Notes under the pieces: generated by a model
The model's database searches: none
What the model was told of the DNA's origin: nothing
Seen by the model: only the letters and a program-made list of their open reading frames with translations
In this document: positions 55,954-64,000 of the stretch, piece by piece
How positions within the stretch are numbered: the first letter of the stretch is position 1
Layout of the letters: the number at the start of each line of letters is the position of its first letter
Translations under genes and position numbers: made by a program
From: Paenibacillus sp. FSL H7-0737
GTDB taxonomy: Bacteria > Bacillota > Bacilli > Paenibacillales > Paenibacillaceae
Reading direction: 5' to 3'
Length of the DNA stretch: 64,000 nt
Assembly: GCF_000758545.1 (NCBI RefSeq)
Contig: NZ_CP009279.1
Location: 1,426,001 to 1,490,000 of the forward strand

Positions 55954-55985
55954 CAAAGACACCCGAATAGATCCGGGTGTCTTTG
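55954..55985. terminator. Bidirectional terminator between convergent operons
   Basis: CAAAGACACCCG / CGGGTGTCTTTG, a perfect 12-base stem. Confidence 0.88.
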
Positions 55986-55996
55986 ATAAATAGAAA

Positions 55997-57151
55997 CTAT
56001 TTCTTGCTGCGTATTCTAAGGTTATGTAGTTCCCATTCTTCATACCAATCTTGAACAACGGCCGGAAGACCAATACTTAGATCGCCTTTCAATAATTCCG
56101 TCAGATTCTTATATTGTTCTTCCACTGCTGATCGTTCCCCAATACTGTCGTAGACCTTCATTAATCCTAAATGTCCTTGTTCAAAATAGGGCTGAAGCTG
56201 TACTACCTTTTGATACACGGTGACAGCTTCGGGAACTCTGTTGTTGTCGATATAGAACTGGGCCATTCCCATAGCATGGTGTAGCCAAATGGTGCGCAGA
56301 CGTTGTCGTTCACCCTCCGCCCACAAATAATCGTAATCTCCAAAATAATCCCCTGAATAAAGCTCAAATAAGCTTTGATGTTCTGCACAATTGTCCTCTC
56401 CGATGGATTCGAGTGCAAGAATGTTGTGCTCCCACTGGGCTGCATCGATTAGAAGCGGCCCGGTCTCAAGCGTATACCCTTCCCCGCCACTGACGTTGCT
56501 GATATGCAGATCTACCTCACTCTGCTTTAAACATTGTCGTACTTGATAAATGGTTGTGTAGAGATGGGTAGAAGCCTTTTTAAGGTTGAAATCTGGCCAT
56601 AGTAGGTCAATCAGGGTATCTTTACTGACGAATCGATTGCGATTATGAAGCAAGAAAGCAAACAATTCTTGTGCCTTAGAAGTTCTCCAACGGAGATTGT
56701 TTAAAGGTTGTCCTCCTCGTTCAAAACGCAGCGATTGAAAACAACGAATCGTTAGTTCATGTGCTACCTCTGTGCTTTTTGGTGCAAACTTCAATCTGTC
56801 CTCCAAGCGTTGTACTGTTTTGAATAAACGGTCATGTCGCACGGGCTTCAAAATATAATCAATCGCATTTAACTCAAAGGCTTCCACTGCATATTGGTTA
56901 TACGCGGTCACGAAAACGATATTAGCGTTTGGACACACCTCTTGTAGAATTGCGGCAGCTTGAAGTCCGCTCACTTCAGGCATTTCAATATCAATAAAAA
57001 TAACGTCAGGCTCCAAGGCTGGAGCTTCTTGTATAGCTTGAACAGGATCTGTATAGGACGCGATGATATGAACAGCTTCCATTTCTTTTAACATGAATTC
57101 TAACTTTACGAGAGCAAGGCGTTCATCGTCCACTAATACTGCTTGAATCAT
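55997..57151 (-). CDS. Response regulator with winged-helix and BTAD output
   Basis: 384 residues from ATG 57149-57151; the frame is open 12 codons further but without a good site. N-terminal receiver with the phospho-accepting Asp54 in IFIDIEMPEVSG and an acidic pocket (VDDE). Residues about 140-220 form an OmpR/SARP-type winged helix (RFVSKDTLIDLLWPDFNLKK), followed by a bacterial transcriptional activator domain with tetratricopeptide-like helices (AMGMAQFYIDNNRVPEAVTVY). Stop of the kinase gene lies 87 bases upstream on the same strand, so the two form a pair. Confidence 0.9.
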   Translation of the reverse strand: MIQAVLVDDERLALVKLEFMLKEMEAVHIIASYTDPVQAIQEAPALEPDVIFIDIEMPEVSGLQAAAILQEVCPNANIVFVTAYNQYAVEAFELNAIDYILKPVRHDRLFKTVQRLEDRLKFAPKSTEVAHELTIRCFQSLRFERGGQPLNNLRWRTSKAQELFAFLLHNRNRFVSKDTLIDLLWPDFNLKKASTHLYTTIYQVRQCLKQSEVDLHISNVSGGEGYTLETGPLLIDAAQWEHNILALESIGEDNCAEHQSLFELYSGDYFGDYDYLWAEGERQRLRTIWLHHAMGMAQFYIDNNRVPEAVTVYQKVVQLQPYFEQGHLGLMKVYDSIGERSAVEEQYKNLTELLKGDLSIGLPAVVQDWYEEWELHNLRIRSKK

Positions 57152-57237
57152 TGTTATTTCACCACTCAATATAGTATTTTTTAGCAAAAAACAATAAACT
57201 CTTCTTTATTTTTCGGTTCATTATAGTCTGTCTGTGA

Positions 57238-60200
57238 CTAGGTATTTTTGTGATTCATATTTCTTTTTTCAGAAGGGATTATGAAACTTACTGAAGTACC
57301 TAGCCCTTCCTTGCTTTTAATTTGCAAACCCTTAGCATAGACACGTAACAAGCGTTTATGTGTATTAAGAAATCCAATCCCTCTTGTTACATTAGACTGA
57401 CTGCTCAGCAGTTGCTGAAGTTGCTCGGAAGTCATACCTTTACCATTATCAGCGATTGTAATCTCGATGTCATCAGCTAGTTCTTTGATGGATATTGAAA
57501 GCGTACCTCCTTTGGAGCGGCTTAATATACCATGCCTAACGGCATTTTCAACGAGTGGCTGAATGGTCAAGGGAGGTAACTGAAAATGTAGATTTTCTGT
57601 TAACTCCCAGTTGATGGTCATCCTGTCCTCAAAGCGCTCTTTCTCTATGTACAGATAGGCACGGACAAGCTCAAGCTCGTGTTCAATCGGTATCATCGGC
57701 TCAGCGTTCAAGAAGTTAAAGCTTAAGCGTAAATAAGAGCTAAAGGCATCAATAAGGTGACCCATACGCTGTGTATCAAAAGATGCCAGAGCAGATATAG
57801 AATTTAATGTGTTGAATAAAAAATGTGGTTGTATTTGCGCTTGAAGATATGCTGCTTCCAGACGAAGCCGTTCATTTACGGACTGTTTTAAGTCTGTTAA
57901 GGAACGTACCCGTCCTCTTAGCTCCATAGCGTTCATGGGTTTCATTACATAGTCGTTCGCGCCCGAAACAAATCCGGTGTAGATATCTTCCGGCTGGCTA
58001 CGTGCGGTCAGAAGTAGAATAGGAAGCTCAGCTATAGTAAAACGTTCACGAATTCTCTGTGTTAATTCATAGCCGGACATCTGGGGCATCATTACATCTG
58101 TAATGATTAAATCCCATTGATCAGTATCCAGTTTTATTAAAGCATCAATTCCACTGGTTACCGTAACCATTTCATAGTCTTTGATGGACAGTACGCTAGT
58201 AAGGATTTTCAGATTAACCGGGTCATCGTCAACAGCCAAAATCTTAGGTCTTCTTCCATCCGTTGAAGTAGCAGATGTAGTGTTAAATTCGGATAGACTA
58301 ATATGAGATAGTTTGTCCGTGTATTCAGTCACTGTTGAGAATTCTAAATTGAATTTTTGAATGTTTGAATCGGATAGAGGCATAGTAAAAGTAAAAGTAG
58401 AGCCTTTGCCAAGTGAAGATTTTACGCTAATCTCTCCACCGTGAAGTTCAACTAACTGTTTACAAATACTTAAGCCCAATCCAATTCCACCACTTATTGC
58501 TGTCACGCTTGAGTCACCCTGTTCATAGGGTTGGAAGGCTCTAAGCTGTGTTTCCTCGTTCATTCCAATGCCAGTATCCGTAATATGGATGCGCGCCACA
58601 CCCTTATGAATATTCGCATGGACCCTAACTGAGCCTACACTCGTATATTTCACAGCATTTTGAAGCAGATTGAACAAAATCTGAATGAGTCTTTTCTCAT
58701 CTGCCACAATAGAAGGAAACGAGTCGGGAATCTCCGAGATTAGTGTAATGTGCTTACCTTCCGTTAGGAACTTGAGCATATCGAGTACGCCAACAGCTAC
58801 GGATTGAATGGGAACATTTCTTAACTGTAATTGAATGTTGCTTTCACGAAGCTGTGATTGATCTAGAAGATCGTTTATCAGTAAAGACATACGTCTTCCG
58901 ACGGTAATTAGCAGTTCTAGATTACTTGCGTTCTGATGCATTAAAGAGTCTCTCTCACTGTCTAAGACGGTCTCAGCAATATTAATGATGCTATGTAGGG
59001 GGTTTTTCAGCTCGTGAGAGGTATTAGCTAGGAAATCATCCTTTTGCGTAACGGTTCTTTGCAGGCTTTTTGCCAGATTTTCAGTCTGTTTAGTATTCCA
59101 GAAATAGCGCTTAAACCCAAAAGTCGCAAAGCATAAAAAGGCAATAATCAGGTCGAAAGGATAATAGGTAACGTCAACCAGATCGAAATTTTTGAACAAT
59201 CCCCAATGATTGCTGTTAATGATGGCTAGGATAGATAGCAATAGAAAAATAGAGCCATCGTTGTTTTTAAGCGCAGATTTCAGAAAGAGAACTACAACTT
59301 CTAATGATAGAACGAATATATTGATGAAAAAAAGAAGCGTATATGATTCGTAATAGTGGACAACGGGACCGAGCAGTATGAAAAGGATATGTACCAAGGA
59401 TAAGCTGGTCAGGATCCGAACGCTTTTAATTTTTAAATTATGGAACATTAGTTGCTTGCTTGTCAGTAAGATGAATATAAAAGCCATAATATTAGATATG
59501 ATTAATAGTTTTAAGCTCCATTGGTAGTTTAAGGGAAGCATATGCAGCAAAAGCTTGTCATCATCAATAAGTACTGTAGTTATAGCGGAAATTACCAACA
59601 GAAAAAAATAGATCAACATCTTTTGCCGTGGACCAATGGTATATAATATTGCTGCATAGACTGCATGAAGTAGAAGTACTACACATAATAACAGTTGAAG
59701 GCCTATGGAAACGATCCGCTGATGTGTTAAGGTTTTTTCGTTACCAAATAAAATGGGTTTAAAAATACCACCTGTATGAGCTAAAGAGTAGTTGGCTACA
59801 TGAATCACAATTTCAATCTCAGTCTTATCCGTTGTAAAAGTTACGGAGTAAGGTAATACACGAGCAACATAGTCTTCTTTATTGGCAGATGGAGAACCTG
59901 AATTTCCCAGTAGTTCACCATTGATATATATTTCCGAAGAAGTCCGAACCCCGGATATGAGTATGCCATAAGACTGCTTTTCGTTTTTATCTACAAGAAT
60001 CCGTAACCGATAGGAGCCGTAGCCTAAAGCAGACTTTTCGCCATTATGAATGGCATCGTTCCACTGATCCGGGACTTGTATATATTTTTTAGGGGGAGCT
60101 TTGTTTAGAGATTCTTTATTGAAAGTGGGAAGCAGCGTATTAGGATAGAACTCCCATTGGCCTTTTAAGGTAAGGAGCTTGTCTTGATTTAAGTCTTTAT

Positions 60201-60333
60201 TCCGTAAATCGAGAACTCCTTTGACTAATTGTGGTTGTATGGCATGAGGCGATGCCCAAACCCATAGGAAGCGAAATCCAGTAAGTATAGTAAGAAATAG
60301 CACGATAATTAGAAAGAGTTTTCGTTTAGTCAT
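57238..60333 (-). CDS. Hybrid receptor: 7TM sensor, HisKA kinase, receiver, second LytS-type kinase
   Basis: 1031 residues. An N-terminal helix (about 5-27) and an extracytoplasmic beta-sandwich sensor (about 35-200, with QVPDQWND and GYGSYRLRI), seven helices (about 207-405), HisKA with H440 (TSHELKNPLHSI), an ATPase domain (N559 and GGIGLGLSICKQL), a receiver with D746 (LIITDVMMPQMSG), then a second, LytS-like kinase with H837 (QAQIQPHFLFNTLN) and N-box QPLVENAVRHG plus ADNGKGM. This is the 7TMR-DISM layout. Signal unknown. The ATG at 60333 has no clear ribosome site, which may make translation weak. Confidence 0.9.
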   Translation of the reverse strand: MTKRKLFLIIVLFLTILTGFRFLWVWASPHAIQPQLVKGVLDLRNKDLNQDKLLTLKGQWEFYPNTLLPTFNKESLNKAPPKKYIQVPDQWNDAIHNGEKSALGYGSYRLRILVDKNEKQSYGILISGVRTSSEIYINGELLGNSGSPSANKEDYVARVLPYSVTFTTDKTEIEIVIHVANYSLAHTGGIFKPILFGNEKTLTHQRIVSIGLQLLLCVVLLLHAVYAAILYTIGPRQKMLIYFFLLVISAITTVLIDDDKLLLHMLPLNYQWSLKLLIISNIMAFIFILLTSKQLMFHNLKIKSVRILTSLSLVHILFILLGPVVHYYESYTLLFFINIFVLSLEVVVLFLKSALKNNDGSIFLLLSILAIINSNHWGLFKNFDLVDVTYYPFDLIIAFLCFATFGFKRYFWNTKQTENLAKSLQRTVTQKDDFLANTSHELKNPLHSIINIAETVLDSERDSLMHQNASNLELLITVGRRMSLLINDLLDQSQLRESNIQLQLRNVPIQSVAVGVLDMLKFLTEGKHITLISEIPDSFPSIVADEKRLIQILFNLLQNAVKYTSVGSVRVHANIHKGVARIHITDTGIGMNEETQLRAFQPYEQGDSSVTAISGGIGLGLSICKQLVELHGGEISVKSSLGKGSTFTFTMPLSDSNIQKFNLEFSTVTEYTDKLSHISLSEFNTTSATSTDGRRPKILAVDDDPVNLKILTSVLSIKDYEMVTVTSGIDALIKLDTDQWDLIITDVMMPQMSGYELTQRIRERFTIAELPILLLTARSQPEDIYTGFVSGANDYVMKPMNAMELRGRVRSLTDLKQSVNERLRLEAAYLQAQIQPHFLFNTLNSISALASFDTQRMGHLIDAFSSYLRLSFNFLNAEPMIPIEHELELVRAYLYIEKERFEDRMTINWELTENLHFQLPPLTIQPLVENAVRHGILSRSKGGTLSISIKELADDIEITIADNGKGMTSEQLQQLLSSQSNVTRGIGFLNTHKRLLRVYAKGLQIKSKEGLGTSVSFIIPSEKRNMNHKNT

Positions 60334-60475
60334 AGTAATTAAACATTATTCGACAAAAAACAATATATTCCTTTCACAAAAATATTTCAAAAATTTTAAA
60401 AAAAGTTACGGCAAAGTTGCAGGGGATTAGAATTGGCTGGCGTCTAACGTTATGTAGGTGAAGGAGGGGAGAAAG

Positions 60476-61018
60476 CTGGAAGAGAAGGAATGGATTTCTG
60501 CTGTGCTGAACGGTGAGCATCAGGCCTTTGGGCATTTGGTGACACGTTATCAAGGCATGGTATACAGAGTGTGCGTCAAGATTACTGGAGAAGCCGAATC
60601 GGCCAAAGATATGGCCCAAGAGGTTTTTATAAAAGCATACAAAGCGCTCCCCTCCTTCAGAGGACAATCTACCTTCTCGACATGGCTTTATCGGATAGCC
60701 TATCGAACCTGTCTGGACTGGAAACGGGCCAATGATAGGGAGTGGAGGCATCGGAGTGCGGCTGATTACACTGAGAATGATTGGGTAACATCTCAAACAC
60801 CAGAGCAAGAGGTGCTAGAGCAGGAACAATCAGCTGAGCTGGGTGAGAATGTGAACAGCCTTGCGGAACCGTACCGGTCGGTCGTACAGCTGTACTATTT
60901 TCAGCGAAATTCTTATCAAGAGATAGCGGAGCAAAAAGGTGTTTCCGTTAAGACTATCGAATCGCAGCTTTATCGTGCCAGACAGATGATGCGTAGACAA
61001 AGGGAGGAATTGCGATGA
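60476..61018 (+). CDS. ECF-type RNA polymerase sigma factor, probable CTG start
   Basis: 180 residues if started at CTG 60476, which has GGAGG eight bases upstream (60463-60467); the frame opens six codons earlier at GTG 60458, which has none. No ATG is near. Sigma-2 region: HQAFGHLVTRYQGMVYRVCV, then the sigma-2.4 part (FRGQSTFSTWLYRIAYRTC), and sigma-4 helix-turn-helix (NSYQEIAEQKGVSVKTIESQ). Regulated by the anti-sigma factor encoded next, with an ATGA overlap. A CGTCTAA motif at 60441-60447 resembles an ECF -10 element, though no good -35 was found. Confidence 0.9.
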   Translation: MEEKEWISAVLNGEHQAFGHLVTRYQGMVYRVCVKITGEAESAKDMAQEVFIKAYKALPSFRGQSTFSTWLYRIAYRTCLDWKRANDREWRHRSAADYTENDWVTSQTPEQEVLEQEQSAELGENVNSLAEPYRSVVQLYYFQRNSYQEIAEQKGVSVKTIESQLYRARQMMRRQREELR

Positions 61019-61467
61019 ATTGTGCAATAGTGAAGGAATGGATGCCACATTACATTGACGGCCTACTGTCTCCAGATATGGAGCTGAGTATCCGGTTGCA
61101 CATACAATCCTGTCCTGATTGCGCGCAGTGGCTGGAGGAAGCTAAGGAAATGTCCGCTCTTTGGTCAGAAATGGAAACGGACAGTGAATATCAGCATGAA
61201 CAGATGGACTTTCCAGATCTCGCAGCAGGTGTTATGGCCCATATCGAGCAGCTCGAAACAGGACGCAGAGAGCGAGCGGTTAAAGCGACAAGCGTAAGAC
61301 GTCGCTATGCTCCTAGAACATCTTGGATGCATTATGCGGTGGCTGCCTGCTTGAGCTTCTTATTGTTACAGTTTGGCGTTTTTGAGAATTTGGCTTATGG
61401 GATTACTGAGATTAATGGTCATGTGTCGAATTCGGTGACCCAATGGTTTGGTGGTTTTAGAAAATAG
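61015..61467 (+). CDS. Membrane-anchored anti-sigma factor with zinc finger
   Basis: 150 residues. The ZAS/zf-HC2 zinc site is HIQSCPDC (H29, C33, C36) with C3. A single membrane helix (about 100-125) anchors it. It holds the ECF sigma factor inactive; the signal and the release mechanism (proteolysis or zinc loss) are not known. Overlaps the sigma gene by 4 bases, so production of the two is coupled. Confidence 0.9.
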   Translation: MNCAIVKEWMPHYIDGLLSPDMELSIRLHIQSCPDCAQWLEEAKEMSALWSEMETDSEYQHEQMDFPDLAAGVMAHIEQLETGRRERAVKATSVRRRYAPRTSWMHYAVAACLSFLLLQFGVFENLAYGITEINGHVSNSVTQWFGGFRK

Positions 61468-61547
61468 TCATAAAGAGATTTATAAATAATAGATGGATTC
61501 AGGTAAACTGAAAAGTTTATGCTATCCAAATTTTAGGAGGATGTATT

Positions 61548-62045
61548 ATGATTAAGAAGAGACGTTGGCTTACTTTTATGCTAGCTATGGTTCCTGGTGT
61601 AGGTCATTTGTACTTAGGTTTCAAAAAGCAGGGGCTGCAGTTTATGATCGGGGCTTCCTTATGTATTATGTTTATTCCGTCTGAGCCCATGATCTTCCCT
61701 TTTGCGCTAGCTGCACTATGGTTTTACCAATTGTTTGATGCCCTGCAGAAAGCGGCTTGGATGAAAATAACTGCAGCCGAACATGAGCGTATGATGTTCC
61801 ATCCTGACAGCTTCGGAGAACCTTGGACGATGGGGATGTCCTCTATGCCGGGTTACCCACATGAAGATGTGAATCCGGCTTGGGTTGGTGTTGGATGTGT
61901 TGTTGCCGGTTTCCTTATGCTGGTGATCTCAGCATTTCCGACGCTTTGGAGAATGTTAATTGAGATTAACATTGGTACGATCTTGCTATCACTGGGTCTG
62001 ATTGCGTACGGTCTGAAGATGCTAAGAAACAATACGAGAGCGTAA
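61548..62045 (+). CDS. Membrane protein of the ECF operon (TM2-like)
   Basis: 165 residues. A positively charged N-terminus, two early helices (about 8-25 and 32-60), and two near the C-terminus with a hydrophilic central loop holding MSSMPGYPHEDVNPAW. The first part (FMLAMVPGVGHLYLGFKKQGLQ) matches the TM2 domain family found near envelope-stress genes. Ribosome site TTAGGAGG. Cotranscribed with the sigma genes; function unknown. Confidence 0.82.
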   Translation: MIKKRRWLTFMLAMVPGVGHLYLGFKKQGLQFMIGASLCIMFIPSEPMIFPFALAALWFYQLFDALQKAAWMKITAAEHERMMFHPDSFGEPWTMGMSSMPGYPHEDVNPAWVGVGCVVAGFLMLVISAFPTLWRMLIEINIGTILLSLGLIAYGLKMLRNNTRA

Positions 62046-62062
62046 GAAACGGGGATTTGACT

Positions 62063-63154
62063 ATGGGGAGATGGAAAATCGGGAGTTTTACTGCAGCTAT
62101 AGGCTGCATTGCACTTGGTGTCATTATTGTGATGGCTCAGTATAATATGATCAGCTATGAAGTACTTGGTTATTTATGGCCAGCACTGTTGATCTTGTTC
62201 GGACTCGAGATGTTGCTAAGATTGTTTATCAAATCCGATGCCAAAAGTCGTGTGAGCGGTTGGGCAATCCTATTGATCATCCTGTTGGTTGGAGCAAGCA
62301 GTGCACAGAGCGTAATGGCCGGCGGCTCACTTAGCAGTTTAATCGGGAATACACATTTAACTCCACTAAGCGGCAATGTCGAAGTGAAAGACAATATTAC
62401 AACGCTGAAAATCGTACTTCCAAGTGGAAAAGTAAAGGTCGAGGGAATAGATGGAAGCTCATTGGATTATGAGGGAAGCTTACTCCTACCTGGAAAATCG
62501 CAAAGTGAAGCCGAAAGTGCGTTGGAAAAGAAATGGAAAGTAAAAACTGAGGGAGATACACTGATTATGGAGCTTGATACAGATCATAATTGGTTCTCTA
62601 ATATTCAGTTTGGATTTAATACTAAAAGTCCTTATTTAAATGTAAGTGTACCTAGCAGCCTTGCTGTTGAGGTAGATACTAGTGACGGGTCAATAGAAGC
62701 CTGGGATTTAAAGTCTGGCTTAGTGGTTGATACTAGTAATGGGGTTATAAATATTCATGATGTTGCTGGCGGAGTTGAAGCAGATACCAGCAATGGCTCA
62801 CTGACTGTTCAGAACATCCAAGGTGGAGCGCAGCTCAAAAGCTCTAATGGTGCGATTATATTGGATAATATAGATGGAGCGTTGACGGCAAAGAGCAGCA
62901 ACGGCAAGATCACTATTAATTCAGCAGTGACTGGAAAATGGAAATGTTCGTCTAGTAACGGAAAGATTACGGTGGGGTTGCCAACTGTGTCCGATGCGAA
63001 GATTACAGCGGATACTAGCAATGGCTCACTGAAGGGGAATGTCCCTTGGGATCTAGACGGGGACAGCTTTGGCACTGCCATTCTTGGTAAAGGAACTTAT
63101 ACTGTGGACCTAAGTACGAGTAATGGAAGTGTAACCGTGGACACAGCTGAATAA
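62063..63154 (+). CDS. DUF4097-type beta-solenoid protein (LiaG/LiaF-like)
   Basis: 363 residues from ATG 62063, since GGGGATT is upstream; the open frame two codons earlier is not needed. Two or three hydrophobic helices (about 6-65) as in LiaI/LiaF-like proteins, then a beta-helix of short repeats with a [DKS][TS]S[ND]G motif at least eight times (DTSDGSI, DTSNGVI, DTSNGSL, KSSNGAI and so on). Proteins with this domain, such as LiaG, belong to cell-envelope-stress modules of Bacillota; a role in response to antibiotics is inferred from the operon. Confidence 0.88.
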   Translation: MGRWKIGSFTAAIGCIALGVIIVMAQYNMISYEVLGYLWPALLILFGLEMLLRLFIKSDAKSRVSGWAILLIILLVGASSAQSVMAGGSLSSLIGNTHLTPLSGNVEVKDNITTLKIVLPSGKVKVEGIDGSSLDYEGSLLLPGKSQSEAESALEKKWKVKTEGDTLIMELDTDHNWFSNIQFGFNTKSPYLNVSVPSSLAVEVDTSDGSIEAWDLKSGLVVDTSNGVINIHDVAGGVEADTSNGSLTVQNIQGGAQLKSSNGAIILDNIDGALTAKSSNGKITINSAVTGKWKCSSSNGKITVGLPTVSDAKITADTSNGSLKGNVPWDLDGDSFGTAILGKGTYTVDLSTSNGSVTVDTAE

Positions 63155-63166
63155 GTACGAACAATA

Positions 63167-63219
63167 AAGGGAGTTAAGGCTTCAGCGATTGGTTCTGCTG
63201 AAGCCTTAGCGCCCTTTTT
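63167..63219 (+). terminator. Terminator of the ECF sigma operon
   Basis: AAGGCTTCAGC / GCTGAAGCCTT stem with CCCTTTTTC, just before the convergent aldo/keto reductase gene. Confidence 0.88.
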
Positions 63220-63234
63220 CAAATTATAAGAAAC

Positions 63235-64000
63235 CTACCAAGCGTAAGCTTTAGGAGCTTCTCCGCCCGGTCCTGGGAAGATCTCATCTAAACGTTTAAG
63301 GACAGATTCATCTAGCACAATCTCAAGACTGCGCAGTGCACTCTCGAATTGCTCTAGTGTGCGTGGTCCAATAATTGGTGCGGTTACAGCAGGATTGGCT
63401 AATAACCATGCTAGTGCTACATTATCTTGTGGTTCCCCGAGCTCCATACATAAGCTTGCAAAAGCCTCAAGCTGATCTTTGTATTGCTCTACGCGCTCAG
63501 TATTTCCTCCACTGCGGCTGCCTTCTATTTTCTTAAGTGCATTGCGTCCAAGAAGACCTCCATCCAGTGGGCTCCAAGGAATAACGCCTAGTCCATGATG
63601 GAGAGAGGAGGGTAATACTTCAAGTTCAGGAAGGCGACAGGTGAGGCTGTATTTATGCTGCTCAGAAATCAAACCTAAAAAGCCACGTGCCTTCGCTTCT
63701 TGTTGGGCTACAGCGATATCCCATCCCGCAAAGTTACTGGAGCCGACATAACCAATCTTTCCTTGGTTTACAGCAAGCTCGAAAGCCCCCCACAGCTCGT
63801 CCCAAGAGACACTACGGTCAACATGATGCATCTGGTACAATTCAATATGATCGGTCTGGAGACGCTGCAGAGACCCCTCTAGATGGCGGCGTATAATATA
63901 AGATGATAGTCCACCCTCATCATTAGGGCCATCGAGCTTATCGCTCATTGCACCGTATACCTTGGTAGCTAACACGACCTTTTCACGTCGCCCACCACCT
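63235..64000 (-). CDS. Aldo/keto reductase (N-terminus outside window)
   Basis: The last 255 codons are present and the frame is open to the right edge. Catalytic-site Lys in LATKVYG and His in IELYQMHHVD, then KIGYVGSSNFAGWD and the C-terminal NADP-binding APIIGPRTLEQFESALRSL, as in the YghZ/Tas-type aldo/keto reductases. It reduces aldehydes or ketones; the natural substrate is unknown. The Asp and Tyr of the catalytic tetrad lie in the missing part. Confidence 0.9.
   Translation of the reverse strand, partial: GGGRREKVVLATKVYGAMSDKLDGPNDEGGLSSYIIRRHLEGSLQRLQTDHIELYQMHHVDRSVSWDELWGAFELAVNQGKIGYVGSSNFAGWDIAVAQQEAKARGFLGLISEQHKYSLTCRLPELEVLPSSLHHGLGVIPWSPLDGGLLGRNALKKIEGSRSGGNTERVEQYKDQLEAFASLCMELGEPQDNVALAWLLANPAVTAPIIGPRTLEQFESALRSLEIVLDESVLKRLDEIFPGPGGEAPKAYAW

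Overview
The window reads as a chromosomal stretch of a low-to-moderate GC, endospore-forming Bacillota, most likely Paenibacillus or a close relative. Support comes from the gerA-gerB-gerC germination receptor operon, strong AGGAGG ribosome sites, sigma-A promoters with TTGACT-17-TATAAT geometry, a leucine T-box in front of ilvB, an L20-type leader in front of infC-rpmI-rplT, YesM/YesN two-component pairs beside LplB/LplC-type sugar permeases, and a large LPXTG surface protein. I see no rRNA, tRNA, CRISPR array, prophage or insertion sequence.

Layout. 1-8.1 kb: the 5' part of an ApbE flavinyltransferase, a family 2 glycosyltransferase, a FrnE-like DsbA protein, an oleate hydratase preceded by a DhaS-type TetR regulator and a palindromic candidate operator, then small membrane or unknown genes, a GNAT and an RluA pseudouridine synthase. 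8.1-12.3 kb: the germinant receptor operon with a fourth small two-helix membrane protein. 12.4-16.2 kb: recQ and a B12-binding radical SAM protein. 16.5-20.1 kb (minus strand): a probable operon mnmL-mnmM-manA-lipase/hydrolase. 20.4-24.9 kb: a small unknown gene, trmB, an MGDG-synthase-like glycosyltransferase with a PAP2 phosphatase, and a membrane glycosyltransferase with a long leader. 24.9-26.4 kb: the translation operon infC-rpmI-rplT with an attenuator leader and an ATC start codon for infC. 26.5-32.2 kb: an acyl-CoA thioesterase and a complete nucleoside ABC importer (nupNOPQ type). 32.3-38.9 kb: a glycine/tyrosine-rich small protein, a GNAT, and the branched-chain amino acid operon T-box-ilvB-ilvN-ilvC-leuA. 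39.1-42.9 kb: a 1280-residue cell-wall adhesin. 43.2-55.8 kb: an MBL hydrolase, then a carbohydrate locus: YesM/YesN sensor and regulator, binding protein, two permeases, a Gfo/Idh/MocA dehydrogenase, a DUF4091 protein and a GH35 beta-galactosidase. 56.0-60.3 kb: a second signalling pair, a 1031-residue receptor with two histidine-kinase modules and a receiver plus a response regulator with a BTAD output. 60.4-63.2 kb: an ECF sigma/anti-sigma pair with two downstream envelope proteins. The window ends inside an aldo/keto reductase.

How the parts work together. The 44.2-55.8 kb genes look like one uptake-and-degradation unit: a sugar signal is sensed by the YesM-like kinase, YesN activates the promoter at 47325-47353 (overlapped by a near-consensus CcpA site), the ABC genes import the oligosaccharide, and the three cytoplasmic enzymes, none with a visible signal peptide, degrade it. 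The ilv-leu operon is controlled at its 5' end by a CUC (leucine) T-box and carries internal hairpins before ilvC and leuA. leuA is followed by a strong terminator, so leuB, leuC and leuD are not in this operon here.

The ordinary parts of the window are well-known housekeeping genes. The parts most deserving a second look are the dual-kinase receptor with its BTAD partner, competing RNA structures between ilvN and ilvC, the operator/terminator overlap upstream of the oleate hydratase, the probable CTG start of the ECF sigma gene, and the small LSm-like/GY-rich protein. Several start sites were moved from the longest open frame to positions with a good ribosome-binding site; each case is explained in its entry.
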